Below are positions 23,891 to 34,835 of a stretch of DNA of 64,000 nt, one piece after another. Position 1 is the stretch's first letter, and each line of letters begins with the position of its first letter. This DNA is from Holtermannia corniformis (Eukaryota; Basidiomycota; Tremellomycetes; Holtermanniales). A model generated the notes under the pieces. It was not told where the DNA came from and ran no database searches. It saw only the letters and a list, made by a program, of their open reading frames with translations. Made by a program: the position numbers and the translations under genes. The stretch covers positions 588,922-652,921 of the forward strand of contig BCIJ01000008.1 in NCBI GenBank assembly GCA_001599935.1, read 5' to 3'.

Positions 23891-24218
23891 TCCACGCGCG
23901 TCGATGCTGCGTCGCGCGGGTTGAGACGAGAAAGTGCCACGCTCGGCTATGAAGCGACGCGTAACCACGTGGCCAAAGTGTTGCTAGAGCGGCTAGCAAC
24001 TCTTCGGGGGAACTTGCATTACGTAATACGCCCCGCTGCTATCTCCTCTAGCAACAATACATCCACAGTCGTCCATCTCAGTGCTATCCTCCTGACGGTC
24101 TGCACTTTGCGCTCTCAAGAAGTCGCACAAGTCAGTCTGGCACTTACAAAGGAGCTGTCAGCATAAAGGAGTCGACCCAGTCGGGCTTACAACCCCAGGC
24201 GCTCACGCCGCATCAACA
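23891..24218. other. Spacer between decayed family B copy and the ADF-H/PH gene
   Basis: About 330 bp holding the promoter region of the following gene. I see no coding pattern. Confidence 0.4.
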
Positions 24219-26486
24219 ATGAGTGATCCCCCTGACGCGCGCATCTCCGAGGCGTACGGTCAGATCCAGGCCAAAGAGAGTAGTACCGACTGGTGAGTAC
24301 TTGAAAACTATCGAAACGGCTGACAGTCAGGCTGCTGCTGGCGTACAAGAACGCGTCGACACCAAACGATGTTGGGTTCCACAGTTCTGGCACCGGTGGG
24401 GTCGGTGGTCTCGCTGAGGTTATTGCCGCCTCGGGCGAGGAGGTGCTGTTTGGTCTTGTCTCGGTGCAAGGGCACGAGCTGCTTGTGACATGTGTCTCGG
24501 AACAGGTGGTGTGAGTAACTAACAAAACGCGTGTAATGTTCTAACTCGTACAGTGGCGTTCGCAGAGGTGAGTGCTCGAACAGCCGACCCGACTGACCAT
24601 TAGCTCGCACCATCGTCCACTCGCGCGCTGTCGCCAAGCTGTTTCCTGTGCGTATATCGTCCACAAAGCGCCCAGCTAACAGAGCAGGACCACCACTCAA
24701 CCCTGACCATCACCCACCCCTCCGAACTGACGCCCCAAGCGGTGCGCGACAGGCTGCACCTGGACGAAGCCCATGCCCAGCTGTACCAGCAGCAGATCGA
24801 GGCGCATCACCAGCGCGCGGCCAGCAACGGCTCGAACAAAGGGATTGGGTTGGGACACCCTTCCAACCGGTCGTTGAGGCACGAGGCTTTGGCACCGAGT
24901 CGGAGTTTGAGTAGGACGCATGGAGACGAGCTGCCGCCACTGCCGCCGCCGTCGCCTCCGCCAGAGGCTAAAGTGGAGCCTCATCAGGCCATGGCGAGCC
25001 TCGAGCTTGGCCCGGTGATCCCCATCCGGCCGGACCCGGCCACACCGCAACAGCGGTCTGTGTCCCATGCGCCGCTGGTCCACCCGCAACCCCTCGCACT
25101 GGACCAACGACGAGTTGTGTCGACCTCTGCAACAGATCAGCCACCATCACCGTCCACGCCCAACTCGTCCCGGTTCAAATCAATGATCCCCAAGTTTGCA
25201 CGCCGTCGCCGACGCTCCTCGGGCTCATTCACCGATTCCCAGCCCAACAGCCCGAACCCAACGCAGAATGGGTTTTCAGCACCGCCCGTGCCTCCAAAAG
25301 AGGCTGATATCCCACCGCCAAGACCGACGAGTGCTGATCCGCGCACCATGTCACCGCCGCCAGCGTTTGTGCCACCTCAAAACCGCGCACCGTACGTGCC
25401 TGCTGCTCAGGTATTCCCGAAGGACCCTGCGGGGGAGTACGACGCCGCGGCGGCGCTGTACCAAGCGCGGCAGAGATCGCTCTCGATCGAGACGGAGATC
25501 CAGGAGCGGTATCGACGCGAACAGCTGCGGTCTGTTTCGGGCGGCGAGAGTGAGGAAGGACTGCCGTATGATCGGGACGATCATGATCCGACGACTGTAT
25601 TGGAGACGCTGCCGGAAGTGCAGAGCTCTAGGAGCTTGAGTGCGCAAGCGGGCGAGGCGGATGCGTTGGCTGCAGCGGCTGAAGCGCATGCAGCGCGCGT
25701 TGCGGCAGAGCGGGAGAGGGAGGTGAGAGAAGAAGAGGTGCATCGTGACCAGCTACAGCGCGAGGAGGAGGAGCGCCAGCGGGTCGAGCAAGCAAGAGTG
25801 GCAGAGCTCGAGCGGATACAAGCTGAAGCGGCGAGGGAGCAGGAGCGGATAAGACAAGCCGAGCACGAGGCCGATGCAGCTCGGGCTCGCGAGGAAGAGG
25901 CGCTAAAGGCTGAGCGGGCTCGCGCAGAAGAACACAGGCAAGCCCTGGAGCGCGAAGCCGAGCAACAGCGGGCCGAAGCTGAACGACAACTGGCCGAGGC
26001 AAAACGACTGCGCAACGAGGAGGCACAAGCTGAGCGTACGCGCATTGAAGAAGCGGCTGCCAAGAAACGACAAGTGCGCGACAGCCTCATCAACCAGCAC
26101 CGACAAGGCGGCACCATGCTGAGTGGGGTACGTCGCTGCGACCTCAAACCCCGCTAACCACCCAGTGGCTCACGGTGCAATCGCCCAACTCGATGGCGTG
26201 GCGCCGGCGGTGGTTCAAGCTCCATCCGACCGTGCTGCAGTTGTACAAAACCGAAACGGTGAGTCGTCGATGCACGACCGAGCTGACATCACAGGCCGCT
26301 ACCCCGATCGGCTCGATCCCGTTACCGCCAAGCACGGTGCTTTCAATCAAATACGAAGAGTCACAGGTCAAGGACAGCTTCAAACTCGCGATGGCCGACG
26401 AGGGCGACTACTATTTGTTTGCCGATTCGCACGAGGACCTCGAGGTCGTGCTGCAAGGTCTGCGGATCGCCCTCGGAGTGGACTGA
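24219..26486 (+). CDS. ADF-H plus PH domain protein with coiled coil
   Basis: Probable actin-associated, membrane-tethered regulator. Exons 24219-24292, 24331-24510, 24554-24567, 24604-24647, 24688-26127, 26166-26258, 26295-26486 give 678 residues. An ADF/cofilin-homology domain occupies about residues 5-135 (SSTDWLLLAYKN, GLAEVIAASGEEVLFGLVSV, RARTIVHSRAVAKLFPDHH, LTPQAVRDRL). A Pro/Ser-rich linker with many PPxP-like motifs suggests SH3 partners, then a charged Glu/Arg/Ala coiled coil (about residues 430-580). The C-terminus is a PH domain (MAWRRRWFKLHPTVLQLYK ... FKLAMADEGDYYLFADS). Exon 3 is only 14 nt. The ADF-H alone resembles Abp1/coactosin-type domains; the ADF-H/coiled-coil/PH order is not a classical one I can name. 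Confidence 0.85.
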
Positions 26487-26640
26487 GCCATGCATCATCT
26501 GCCGCAGGGTGGTGCCACAGATCGGGATCTGTTACGTACATGGATTACGTAATCGCGTAACTGAGATCGAGACAGCACCGAGTCGACCGTATGGATTCCA
26601 ACTTTGCCAGTGTTCGTGTCGCCTCCACTTGACAACCACA

Positions 26641-27962
26641 ATGACTTCTCTCGAGCCTACGATTGCGCCTGCGCAGACCAACGGGACCGGCTCGTCGACG
26701 CCGCAGGTGATCCAGCGCTCGGGCGCTCACGGTGCCTCGGCGACGGCCGGTGTCAAGACGGGCTTGGCACAGATGCTCAAGGGCGGGTGAGTCGGTAGAT
26801 GTGAAAAGACTGGTGCTGACGGCCCAGTGTGATTATGGATGTGTGAGTCGATACGATTCTTGTGGGTTGGGCTGATCGGCTAGGATCAACGCTGAGCAGG
26901 TGGGTCCCTGATGGCATGGCCTAGCTAACGTCAGGCCAAAATCGCCGAAGAGGCTGGTGCTTGCGCCGTCATGTGAGTCACATCTGTCTTGCCAATCGCC
27001 ACTAACAGCGCAGGGCGCTCGAGCGCGTTCCCGCGGATATTCGCCGCGAGGGCGGTGTGGCCCGGATGGTGCGTTTTGTGATGGATTCCAATTGCTAACG
27101 TCAGTCGGACCCCGGGATGATCAAGGAGATCCAGGCGGCCGTCTCGATCCCCGTCATGGCCAAGGTCCGGATCGGACACATGGTTGAGGCGCAGATCCTG
27201 CAAGCGATCGGCGTCGACTACATTGACGAGTCCGAGGTGCTCACCATGGCCGATGAGCAACACCACATCAACAAGCACTCGTACAAGGTGCCGTTTGTTT
27301 GTGGCTGCAAGAACCTCGGCGAGGCCTTGCGGAGGATCAGCGAGGGTGCTGCGTGAGTGCGGGCGAGAGACGGGCAGACTGACAGACAGGATGATTCGCA
27401 CAAAGGGCGAGGCTGGTACGGGTAACGTGGTCGAGGCCGTGCGTCACCAGCGGGCCGTCATGGCCGACATTCGCCGGGCGGCCTCCATGTCGGACGAAGA
27501 GCTGTACACGCTCGCCAAGGACATCCAGGCGCCGTACCACCTTCTCAAGGAAACGGCTCGTCTTAGGCGTTTGCCCGTCGTTTCCTTTGCCGCCGGTGGT
27601 GTCGCCACTCCTGCGTGAGTATGCGTACTCCATTAGACGCAGCTGATCCCGCAGCGACGCCGCGTTGATGATGCAGCTCGGCTGTGACGGCGTGTTTGTC
27701 GGATCCGGCATCTGTATGTTGCTGTCGTGAATTGTTCCCACTGACCCCCAGTCCTCTCGGGTGACCCCGTCAAGCGTGCACGCGCCATTGTTCAGGCCGT
27801 GACGCACTACAACAACCCAGTCATGCTCGCCGAGCTCTCGACCGATATTGGCGAGGCCATGGTCGGGCTCACCATGTGAGTTTGTGCACACCTCGTGGCC
27901 CACACTGACGGGACAGCACCGACGACATGAAGGGCGGTCGTCTTGCCGGTCGCGGCAACTAG
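26641..27962 (+). CDS. PDX1: Pyridoxal 5'-phosphate synthase PDX1/SNZ
   Basis: Synthase subunit of the deoxyxylulose-independent vitamin B6 pathway. It builds PLP from ribose 5-phosphate, glyceraldehyde 3-phosphate and ammonia supplied by the PDX2/SNO glutaminase (not in this window). Exons 26641-26786, 26828-26842, 26884-26899, 26935-26972, 27014-27068, 27105-27352, 27390-27614, 27655-27713, 27752-27875, 27917-27962 give 323 residues, slightly over the usual 290-310 because of a low-complexity N-terminus. Key residues: [20 protein letters not shown], the first catalytic Lys in [10 protein letters not shown] and the second in [11 protein letters not shown], plus phosphate-site [10 protein letters not shown]. 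Exons 2 and 3 are 15 and 16 nt in succession. Nine introns of 35-41 nt in a short gene. Confidence 0.97.
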
Positions 27963-28142
27963 GGGCTCACCCAAAGGCTCGTCTCTCAACCGATTGGCTT
28001 GTGTTTTGCAGTGTCAATGCATCCCTGCTTGCATATGTTGCCGGACCTCCACTTTGACGTATCACGTGCTGAAAGGAGATCACGTGACTAGAAATGTTGA
28101 CAACTTGTTCTTCTTGACGATCCTTGAGCAACTTGATACACC

Positions 28143-31100
28143 ATGGCGCCGTTTAGGAACAGCAGTAGAGGCGGCAGAGGAGGCTATGGCGGGCCAAAGC
28201 TCCCGGCGGTGCTGCAGGAGGAGCTGTACGGGCCAGGAGGTGTGTTCCTTTGCCACCCGCACGGTAAAGCTGATATCGCACAGGCGCCAAGAAGCGGAGC
28301 ACGGGCACGTATGCGGGTGATCGCAAGGCCGCGAGAAAGGAGAAACGAGCCGGTCCGTCGCAGTCTGGTCCTCCGCGGGGCCGGCCGCAGCCTGTCGAGC
28401 CGGTCGCTGTGCTCGTCAAACGCAAGATTGAGTCGGTCGAACGCAAAGCTGAGCCGGTTCAACGCAAGGCGGCGAGTAACTTGGCAGCCGAGGGCGTCAA
28501 TGTCGGAAAGAAGCGTATAACAGCAACGACGTCGACTCCGCTCTCGCGAATGCTCGGCGAGGCGCCGGAAGGGAGCGACGAGGAGCAAGGACCCGCACCC
28601 GTCAAGAAGAAGAAAAAGGCCCTCGAGCTGCCGATTGCTATGGGCAGTGCTGGTGGTGGTCAGGATGAAGACGCCGAGATCGAGTGGCTCGAGTACAAGC
28701 TCGGGATGCGGAGTGGCAAGGGCAAAGCCAAGGGCGACGACGAGATGGACGATGGCTTGGATGGTGGGTCTTGCACGTAGTGACCCCGCTGACTAGCAGA
28801 TCTGTTGAGCTTTGCGGATCAGATTGGGCCAGGTGGCGTCGGGTACCAGCCGTTGGACGAGGAGATGGTGAGTTGGTCTGTGGTGACAGCGCTGACGTCC
28901 AGGATCCGAGTGAGATGGAGAGCAGCGATCAGGACGACAGCGATCAGGAGCAGTATGAGGAATGGGGCGGCATACCGGATGATGAGGATGATGGGATGGA
29001 CACAGTAGACGATCAGGACGAGGGCGAGGACGAAGACGAAGAGGACGAGAACGAAGAAGAGGCTGAACAGGACGCTGAAGGGGTTGCGCAAGCCCCGGAG
29101 CCAGATGTCACTCCAGTCATATCAGCAGGTAAGCAATCATTGCCATTGCGATCGGCTAACTCAGCAGCATCTGCTCTAGGACGCTATGTCCCACCCCACC
29201 TCCGTGCCGCCGAATCAGCGCCAGTTGCATCGAGCAGCAAAATCACCGCCCCAAGCGACCCGGCCAAGGCTGAAGCTCAGCGCAAACTTGAACGCAGGGC
29301 ACAGGGTCTTCTCAACAAGTCGGTACCACTCGCCTTGACTACGCTAACCCCTCAGGCTGAGCGAGGCCAACATCGAGGCGATCCTCAAGGACATTGAGCA
29401 GCTCTACCGCGACAATTCCAGGAATGGTGCGTCCCTCTTTCGTGACCGCGCTGACATCAGACGTGACATCGACCATCACCACGCTTGTGCTCAACATGAT
29501 CTCGGCCAAGGACAACCTGCTCGATTCGTTTGTCGTTCTCTACGCGACGCTTATCGGGACCTTGTACAAGGTTGTCGGCGTCGAGTTTGGTACGTCTCCA
29601 CCAGCTGTACGCGGCTGACAACAGGCGCACAATTCCTCCAATCGCTCGTGACGCAGTACCACACCCTGGCGGCGAACCCCGCCGAAACGACCAAGCAGCC
29701 TCTTAATCTGCTCGTGCTCATCTGCGAGCTGTACAACGCTCAGCTAGTGTCCAGCGGGTTAATCTACGACTTGATTCGGTCCTTTTTGGCTGGCGACGGT
29801 GGCATGGGCGAGTTCCAAGTCGAGGGCTTGCTCAAGGTTCTACGATGTGAGTGCGCTTAGTTTGGCCGAGCTGACAACAGGCTGCGGGAGCCAGCTGCGC
29901 AATGACGATCCGGCCGCTCTAAAGGACATTGTTGCGCTCACACAGCAACGCACGAGCGGGCATGAGAAGAACATGAGGTGGGTGATTACACACCGATCGC
30001 GCTGACATAAGCTCTCGCGCGCGCTTCATGCTCGAGACGCTGGCCAACGTCAAAAACAACAAGATCAAAGCAACGATCGGGACGGAGCAGGGTGTCGAGG
30101 CGACAGCGCGGATGAGAAAGTTTTTGAATGGCCTGGGCAAGCGGCGACAACGTACGTGCTGCCACATCGAGCGAGCTGACCCGCAGTGCGCGCCCACGAA
30201 CCGCTGCGCGTGTCGCTCAATGATCTCCTCTCGGCCGACACGAAAGGCAAATGGTGGCTCGTTGGCGCCGGATGGGCAGGTAATCCCCTCATCGAGCGCG
30301 AGGCCGAGCTGGCGACCAAAGTCAAGAAATCCGCACCAGTGCTGGAAGACGAGGAGCTACTGCAAGAGCTCGCGCGCAAGCAGGGCATGAACACGGATGT
30401 CCGCCGCACGGTCTTTGTCGTGCTCATGACCAGCGAGGTGGGTCCGCGCCCCTTGACGTGGCTGACGGCAGGACTATGAACACGCCGTCGATCGGCTGCT
30501 GCACCTCAACCTGAGCGAGATTCAGCAGCGCGAGTTTGTCCGCGTCGTACTGCACTGTGTCGGTCTTGTACGTATCCAGTGCCTGGACGAGCTGACGGCA
30601 GGAACCCATCTACAACCCGTACTACACGCTCGTCTTGCACCGGCTGTGTGCCGACTCGTACTCGCACCGGTTTACCTTGCAATATGCACTGTGGGACTTT
30701 TTCCGCGAAATGGGCGAGGCCGGCGTCGGCGGGACTGGCTCGGGTGCGTCCTTCGGCACGAGCGACGACGGGCGCAGCGTCAAGGTGGAGAAGGCGGTCA
30801 ACATTGCCCGTGCGGTTGCATACTCTGTCGCACGCGGCGCGCTCGACCTGACCCTCTTCAAGGTGAGTCTCTATCCGTCGAACCCGCTGACAACAGCCGG
30901 TCGACTTTACCTCGCTCAAAAGCAAGACCAAGATGTTTTTCCGCACGTTCTTCGCCTCGGTCTGTATCGGCACTCAAACCACGTCGCCTAGCTTTGTGCT
31001 GCCCAAAATCGCCCGCCCGTTTGTCCCTGACGAAGTAGAAGAGATGGCGCGCAAGACGCTCAGCAATCTGAGCTTGGCGCAAGGCATCTTCTACTTTCTC

Positions 31101-31226
31101 GAGACGGAAATGGGGCCCAAAGCGCTGGCCGCGGGAGGCAAGGCGGCGCTCAAGACAGAGCGGGAGCAAGACTTTGTCACGCGGGGTGTTGAGATCATCA
31201 AGGCGACTGCTGGATCCGCCATCTGA
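28143..31226 (+). CDS. SGD1: SGD1/NOM1 nucleolar MIF4G-MA3 protein
   Basis: Nucleolar factor for 18S rRNA maturation. In the human homologue NOM1 the MIF4G domain recruits eIF4A3-like helicase and PP1. Exons: 28143-28239, 28284-28763, 28800-28867, 28903-29128, 29168-29318, 29356-29426, 29461-29589, 29625-29846, 29881-29977, 30012-30151, 30187-30437, 30472-30567, 30602-30862, 30897-31226, giving 872 residues. The N-terminus is basic with Lys runs, then EIEWLEYKLG and a strongly acidic stretch (about residues 215-280). RYVPPHLR leads into the MIF4G domain (LSEANIEAILKDIEQLY ... NLLVLICELYN). The MA3 domain is at the C-terminus (RRTVFVVLMTSEDYEHAVDRL, RLCADSYSHRFTLQYALWDFF). Intron 9 uses an AAG acceptor. 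Thirteen introns, mostly 34-37 nt. Confidence 0.94.
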
Positions 31227-32027
31227 TGCATCGTGTCAGGCGGTGCCTTCTTCACAAAGCCATACATGCTAGCTTCTGGGTTTGCACTGTAGCCTCCTCA
31301 GGCAGTGTACCCTGGCACGCCTGCACGTCATACAATCGTCTGCAACCCAAAAGCTCTGCACGGTCACTCCTACTGTTTGCTTGGCCGGCAGCGGTCGTCT
31401 GATTCACGAGAGCCGTCTGCACGTCTTGATCGAGCTTGGCTATTGAAAGCGTGGCACTACCGCACCAATGCCGACGGGTCCACAGATCACAAAGTGTGAG
31501 ATGGCAAGGTGGGTCTCGGTGTGATTCTTGGCAAAATTCCAGCAGGACCAGCGTAGCCACGATACGTACCACACGTGCTGTGACGAAAACATGATTGATC
31601 TCGCGAGCGACTCCCAGGCTATCTCTGCTTCGGCCATTTAGGCCTTCTGCAGCCAAAGGAGTGGCTGCCACGCTCTGATCCGCCCCCAGGTCAGTGTATG
31701 CAGCACGCTTATGCATGACGCCTCATCGACGCTGTACGCTAACAAGCAGGGCCCGATTACTGATGTTTGTTGGGACAACGCACCGGCCTTCTTCCTCGGT
31801 CCTTTAATGGCACTAGCTCGACTGAGCAATCTGGGCCTTCGCATCGCTGGGCCTTCGCATCGCAATCGCATCGCAACACCCGCTCTCTAAATCATTTGTA
31901 TGGCGATGCCACAGCAATCATCGCCTTCTGACGCCCAAAGGTACCAGCGAGGGCTTCTTTCCGCGTGCGAAACGAGTCCCGGTCTAGAAGTACAAGTCTG
32001 AGCGCCCTGCACTCGAAAGTCATCATC
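31227..32027. other. Gene-free spacer downstream of SGD1
   Basis: Eight hundred bases with no supportable gene. Near 31840-31880 the unit GGCCTTCGCATCGC is directly repeated, followed by CATCGCAATCGCATCGCAAC, a small simple repeat. Confidence 0.5.
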
Positions 32028-32390
32028 ATGGTACACACTTGGCGCTCTTTCCGACGCGCAAACACGCCAGAGACGAGAGACTTTGGTTTCAAGACTGACT
32101 ACGGCAAACTTTTTGTCAGCGAGATATGCTCGGACGACGAGCACACAAAGTACAAGGTGACAATGTACAAAGGGGATCAGGAAGACCCAGACGCCCTGAA
32201 GCACCTGCAAGATAGTTTGGACAAAGCAGCTCTGGAAGCCTTGTATGAAAAGGCGTTCCAGGCTCAGGTGACATTCGAAAAACAGGAACAAGACAGCGGG
32301 CGGTTGGGCTTCGGAGGCATGAAGACGTCGTGGAATTGCCTGAAGGAGCCCAGTCCCTACGGCATGACGGCCATCAGCGTCGAGTCCTGA
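32028..32390 (+). CDS. Orphan 120-residue protein
   Basis: Not recognised. Single-exon frame of 120 residues with sensible composition: an N-terminal basic WRSFRRANTPETRDFGFK, a charged middle (KLFVSEICSDDEHTKYKVTMYKG) that reads like beta strands, a helix-like EALYEKAFQAQ segment and a C-terminal GMKTSWNCLKEPS. No signal peptide or membrane span. The frame could extend 21 codons upstream to 31965; I start at 32028. It is a rare intronless gene for this window and sits between two gene-free stretches, so it could be a young or recently arrived gene, or a chance ORF. Confidence 0.42.
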   Translation: MVHTWRSFRRANTPETRDFGFKTDYGKLFVSEICSDDEHTKYKVTMYKGDQEDPDALKHLQDSLDKAALEALYEKAFQAQVTFEKQEQDSGRLGFGGMKTSWNCLKEPSPYGMTAISVES

Positions 32391-32608
32391 TTGAGAGCTA
32401 TTAGGCACCATACCGGTATGCATGCTCTGCGGCAGCCTTTGTAGTAGCTTGATGCCGACTGGCGGCAGGAGCGAGTCAGGAGGGATCTTTGCGCATCCGC
32501 GCATCGAGCGTTGATCTCCATCACAGCGCAACGGGGCGCACATTGTGCGCAGGATCAGGGCAAGCCTCGAGCCGCATAGGCAGCGTGCCACAAAGGAACA
32601 CATACATG

Positions 32609-33829
32609 CTACTCGTCCACCTTTTGCCTCTTGCGTGCGAGGAAGCGCTCCCTCGCCTCTTTACGTTTCCGTTCGGCCTCGCCGTCATCGCCCTCGCGCC
32701 GCTTGCGCGCGCGCTCCTCTTCGTCTCTGAGCGCCGCCTCCTTTTCCAGCCGGACCCGCTCCGTCTCGGCCTTCATCTGCTCCGCTAGGCGTTTCCGCTC
32801 ACGCTCGGCGCGCTCCTTGTAGCCTGCCGACGAGCCGACGGCGCGACTGACATATGGCTGGTTGACTTTGCGCTCGTCTGTGCCGGCCCCGGTTAACCCG
32901 GTCGGGCCAGCGACTGGCTTTTTCATAATGTTCAACCCAGCCTTGAGCAGCGTCCGCTTGTCGACAACCTCGCCGTCGTCGTTGACCTCGACGCTCTTTC
33001 CCGTCTCGGCGTTGAGCGTCGTGCTGGCCGCTTCGCGTGCGAGGTAGGGGTCGAATTCGGCTTCAGGCTCGTATTTGAGTTTTGGGGGAGGTTTGATCGC
33101 GAGCGAAGAGGGTTTGGCAGAGCTTGCGGCGACGGCTGCGGCGTGTTTCGATTCCGTGTCGTCCAGCATGGTCTTGTAGAATGCAGTCATCCCCGGGCCT
33201 GTCTTGGTCTTGCGCAGTTTCTCTGTGCGGTGTTAGTCTCTTTCGACACAGGCCAGCGACTGACCCTCCCTCGCCCTCTCCTCCTCTTCAGCCAGCCTGA
33301 CCTCCTCGCGCTGCTTCTTGTACGCATCGGTCACGAACTTCTCCCCATTCTCAAACTCTTCGCCCTCGGCCGCCCTCTCGCGCGCAATCGCCGCGTCCTC
33401 AGCTCGGATCTTGTCCAGCCGCCGAGTCTGAGCCGCCGCCAGAAAGCCTTCAATGTATTTCGGCTTGCGCTCTTCCGTCTCCTTTTGTTTGGCGGCCACT
33501 ACAGCCTCGGACGCAGCCTTCATCCCGTCGTACACGCCGTCGTAATCAAATACGCTCGCGTCTAGGGCTAGCGCGTCCTCTTGCGCCCTGCGCTCTTTAC
33601 GCGAGAGCAGGTTGACAGGCGGTTTCGGTTGGGCAGCGACAGGCCGCGAGCGTGATGGTCCGGCCAGCGGCTGAGCACGCTCCTCATCGTCGTCGTCGCC
33701 AAAGAAACTAGCCGTCGTTGGCTTGGCTTTGGGCGCTGATTTCGCCTTGGCCATGAGCAGCTCGAGGTTGCTGAGCCCCTGAGCCGGTTTGGGTGCGCCC
33801 AGGGAGAAGGAGAGCTTTGCGTCGGGCAT
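32609..33829 (-). CDS. NSRP1-like nuclear speckle splicing regulator (DUF2040)
   Basis: Homologue of nuclear speckle splicing regulatory protein 1 (CCDC55). Exons 33829-33265 and 33222-32609 give 392 residues. Recognisable features: N-terminal LSFSLGAPK, the central DUF2040-type helix block (ALDASVFDYDGVYDGMK, ERKPKYIEGFLAAAQTRRLDK, EGEEFENGEKFVTDAYKKQ), KLRKTKTGPGMTAFYKTML, and a long Arg/Glu/Lys coiled-coil tail ending ARKRQKVDE, a likely nuclear localisation signal. Acts by inference in alternative splice-site selection. One 42-nt intron with a GTCAGT donor. Confidence 0.88.
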
Positions 33830-33977
33830 GGTGTTTGCACAGGGTCAATGTTGCGGTGGCCAACTCAAGTGCCCACAAAACATAGGCGAGCGGGCAGGCC
33901 TATTTGCGTGCCTAGCAGTTCTATAACACCGCCAACCGCTGCCCTATGCTGAGCACCACCCGTTGCAATCCTGGGCC

Positions 33978-34649
33978 ATGACCAACGCAAGCAAGCAGAG
34001 TGCGTGTGCTGGATCATGATCATTCCCGACTGAAACTACAGTGCCGCGCGATGGCCGGCTGATCGCACTCATTCTGGCGTCGAAAGGTGTCGGAGACGCT
34101 GATGACCGAGTGATCCACCAATTGCTCGACTTTGCTCATCGTAAGTCTGTGCCGATTGTACTCATCGTGCTCACGCTGCAGGCTACACGGCCGACGTGTT
34201 GATGGACGCTCAAACGTATGCAGATCACGCTGGACGCAACGCCAAGGTCGAAAAGGAAGATGTCGAACTCGCAATCCAGGCTCGTGCCGGCTGGGAGTTT
34301 GACGAGGCACCACCGCGAGATGTGAGTACTCGGCGACTCGTACCAGGCTGACGATCAGTACCTCGCCTCGCTCGCGGTCGATCTCAATGCCATCCCGCTA
34401 CCACCGTTGAATGAATCGTTCGAGACGGTGCGGCTGCCTCCGCCTGCCGACCGGCTCACGAGCGTTGCGTTTGACGTGATCCCCAACGCTCCACCACGGC
34501 CCGAGCTCGATGAAGCGCCGAGTGACAGTGAGAGCGAGAGCGAGGCCGGTGACGAGGCCGATGCAGACGCCGAGATGGCCAATGGCGAAGAGCAGCCGAC
34601 AGAACCCGTGCGGGATACCCGGGATGTGGACGAGGATTACGACGACTAG
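33978..34649 (+). CDS. TAF9: TAF9, TFIID/SAGA histone-fold subunit
   Basis: Histone-fold subunit that pairs with TAF6 in TFIID and SAGA. Exons 33978-33999, 34042-34140, 34182-34321, 34359-34649 give 183 residues. The histone fold spans about residues 8-85: MPRDGRLIALILASKGVGD, VIHQLLDFAHRYTADVLMDAQTYADHAGR, then VEKEDVELAIQAR. The TAF9-specific post-fold motif PPPRDYLASLAVDLNAIPLPPL and LPPPADRLT follow. The C-terminus is a strongly acidic tail. The first exon is 22 nt. Short 5' spacing to the divergent NSRP1 start (148 bp). Confidence 0.93.
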
Positions 34650-34835
34650 AGTTGAGACTGCTGTTGTATCGCTCGCATGCATCTGTACATCTGGCGTCTG
34701 ACTGACCGCTTACCAAGCTTCCTGACTGACTAACCGCACTGACCGCACTAACTTTGGTGCTGCCGCCCGTCCACCCCGAGGGATGACCGAGCTCATCAAG
34801 ACATAAACAACCAGTGTCGACCGGATCTCACAGAC

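Noticed and set aside
25581..26147. Minus-strand 188-codon Ser/Ala/Arg-rich ORF
   Set aside because: Antisense shadow of the Glu/Arg/Ala coiled coil of the ADF-H/PH gene; no splice signals or family blocks.
28819..29091. Minus-strand ORF of 90 codons that looks strikingly hydrophobic, like a membrane protein
   Set aside because: It is the antisense of the Asp/Glu-rich stretch of SGD1 (GAC/GAG codons read backwards give Val/Leu/Phe), not a gene.
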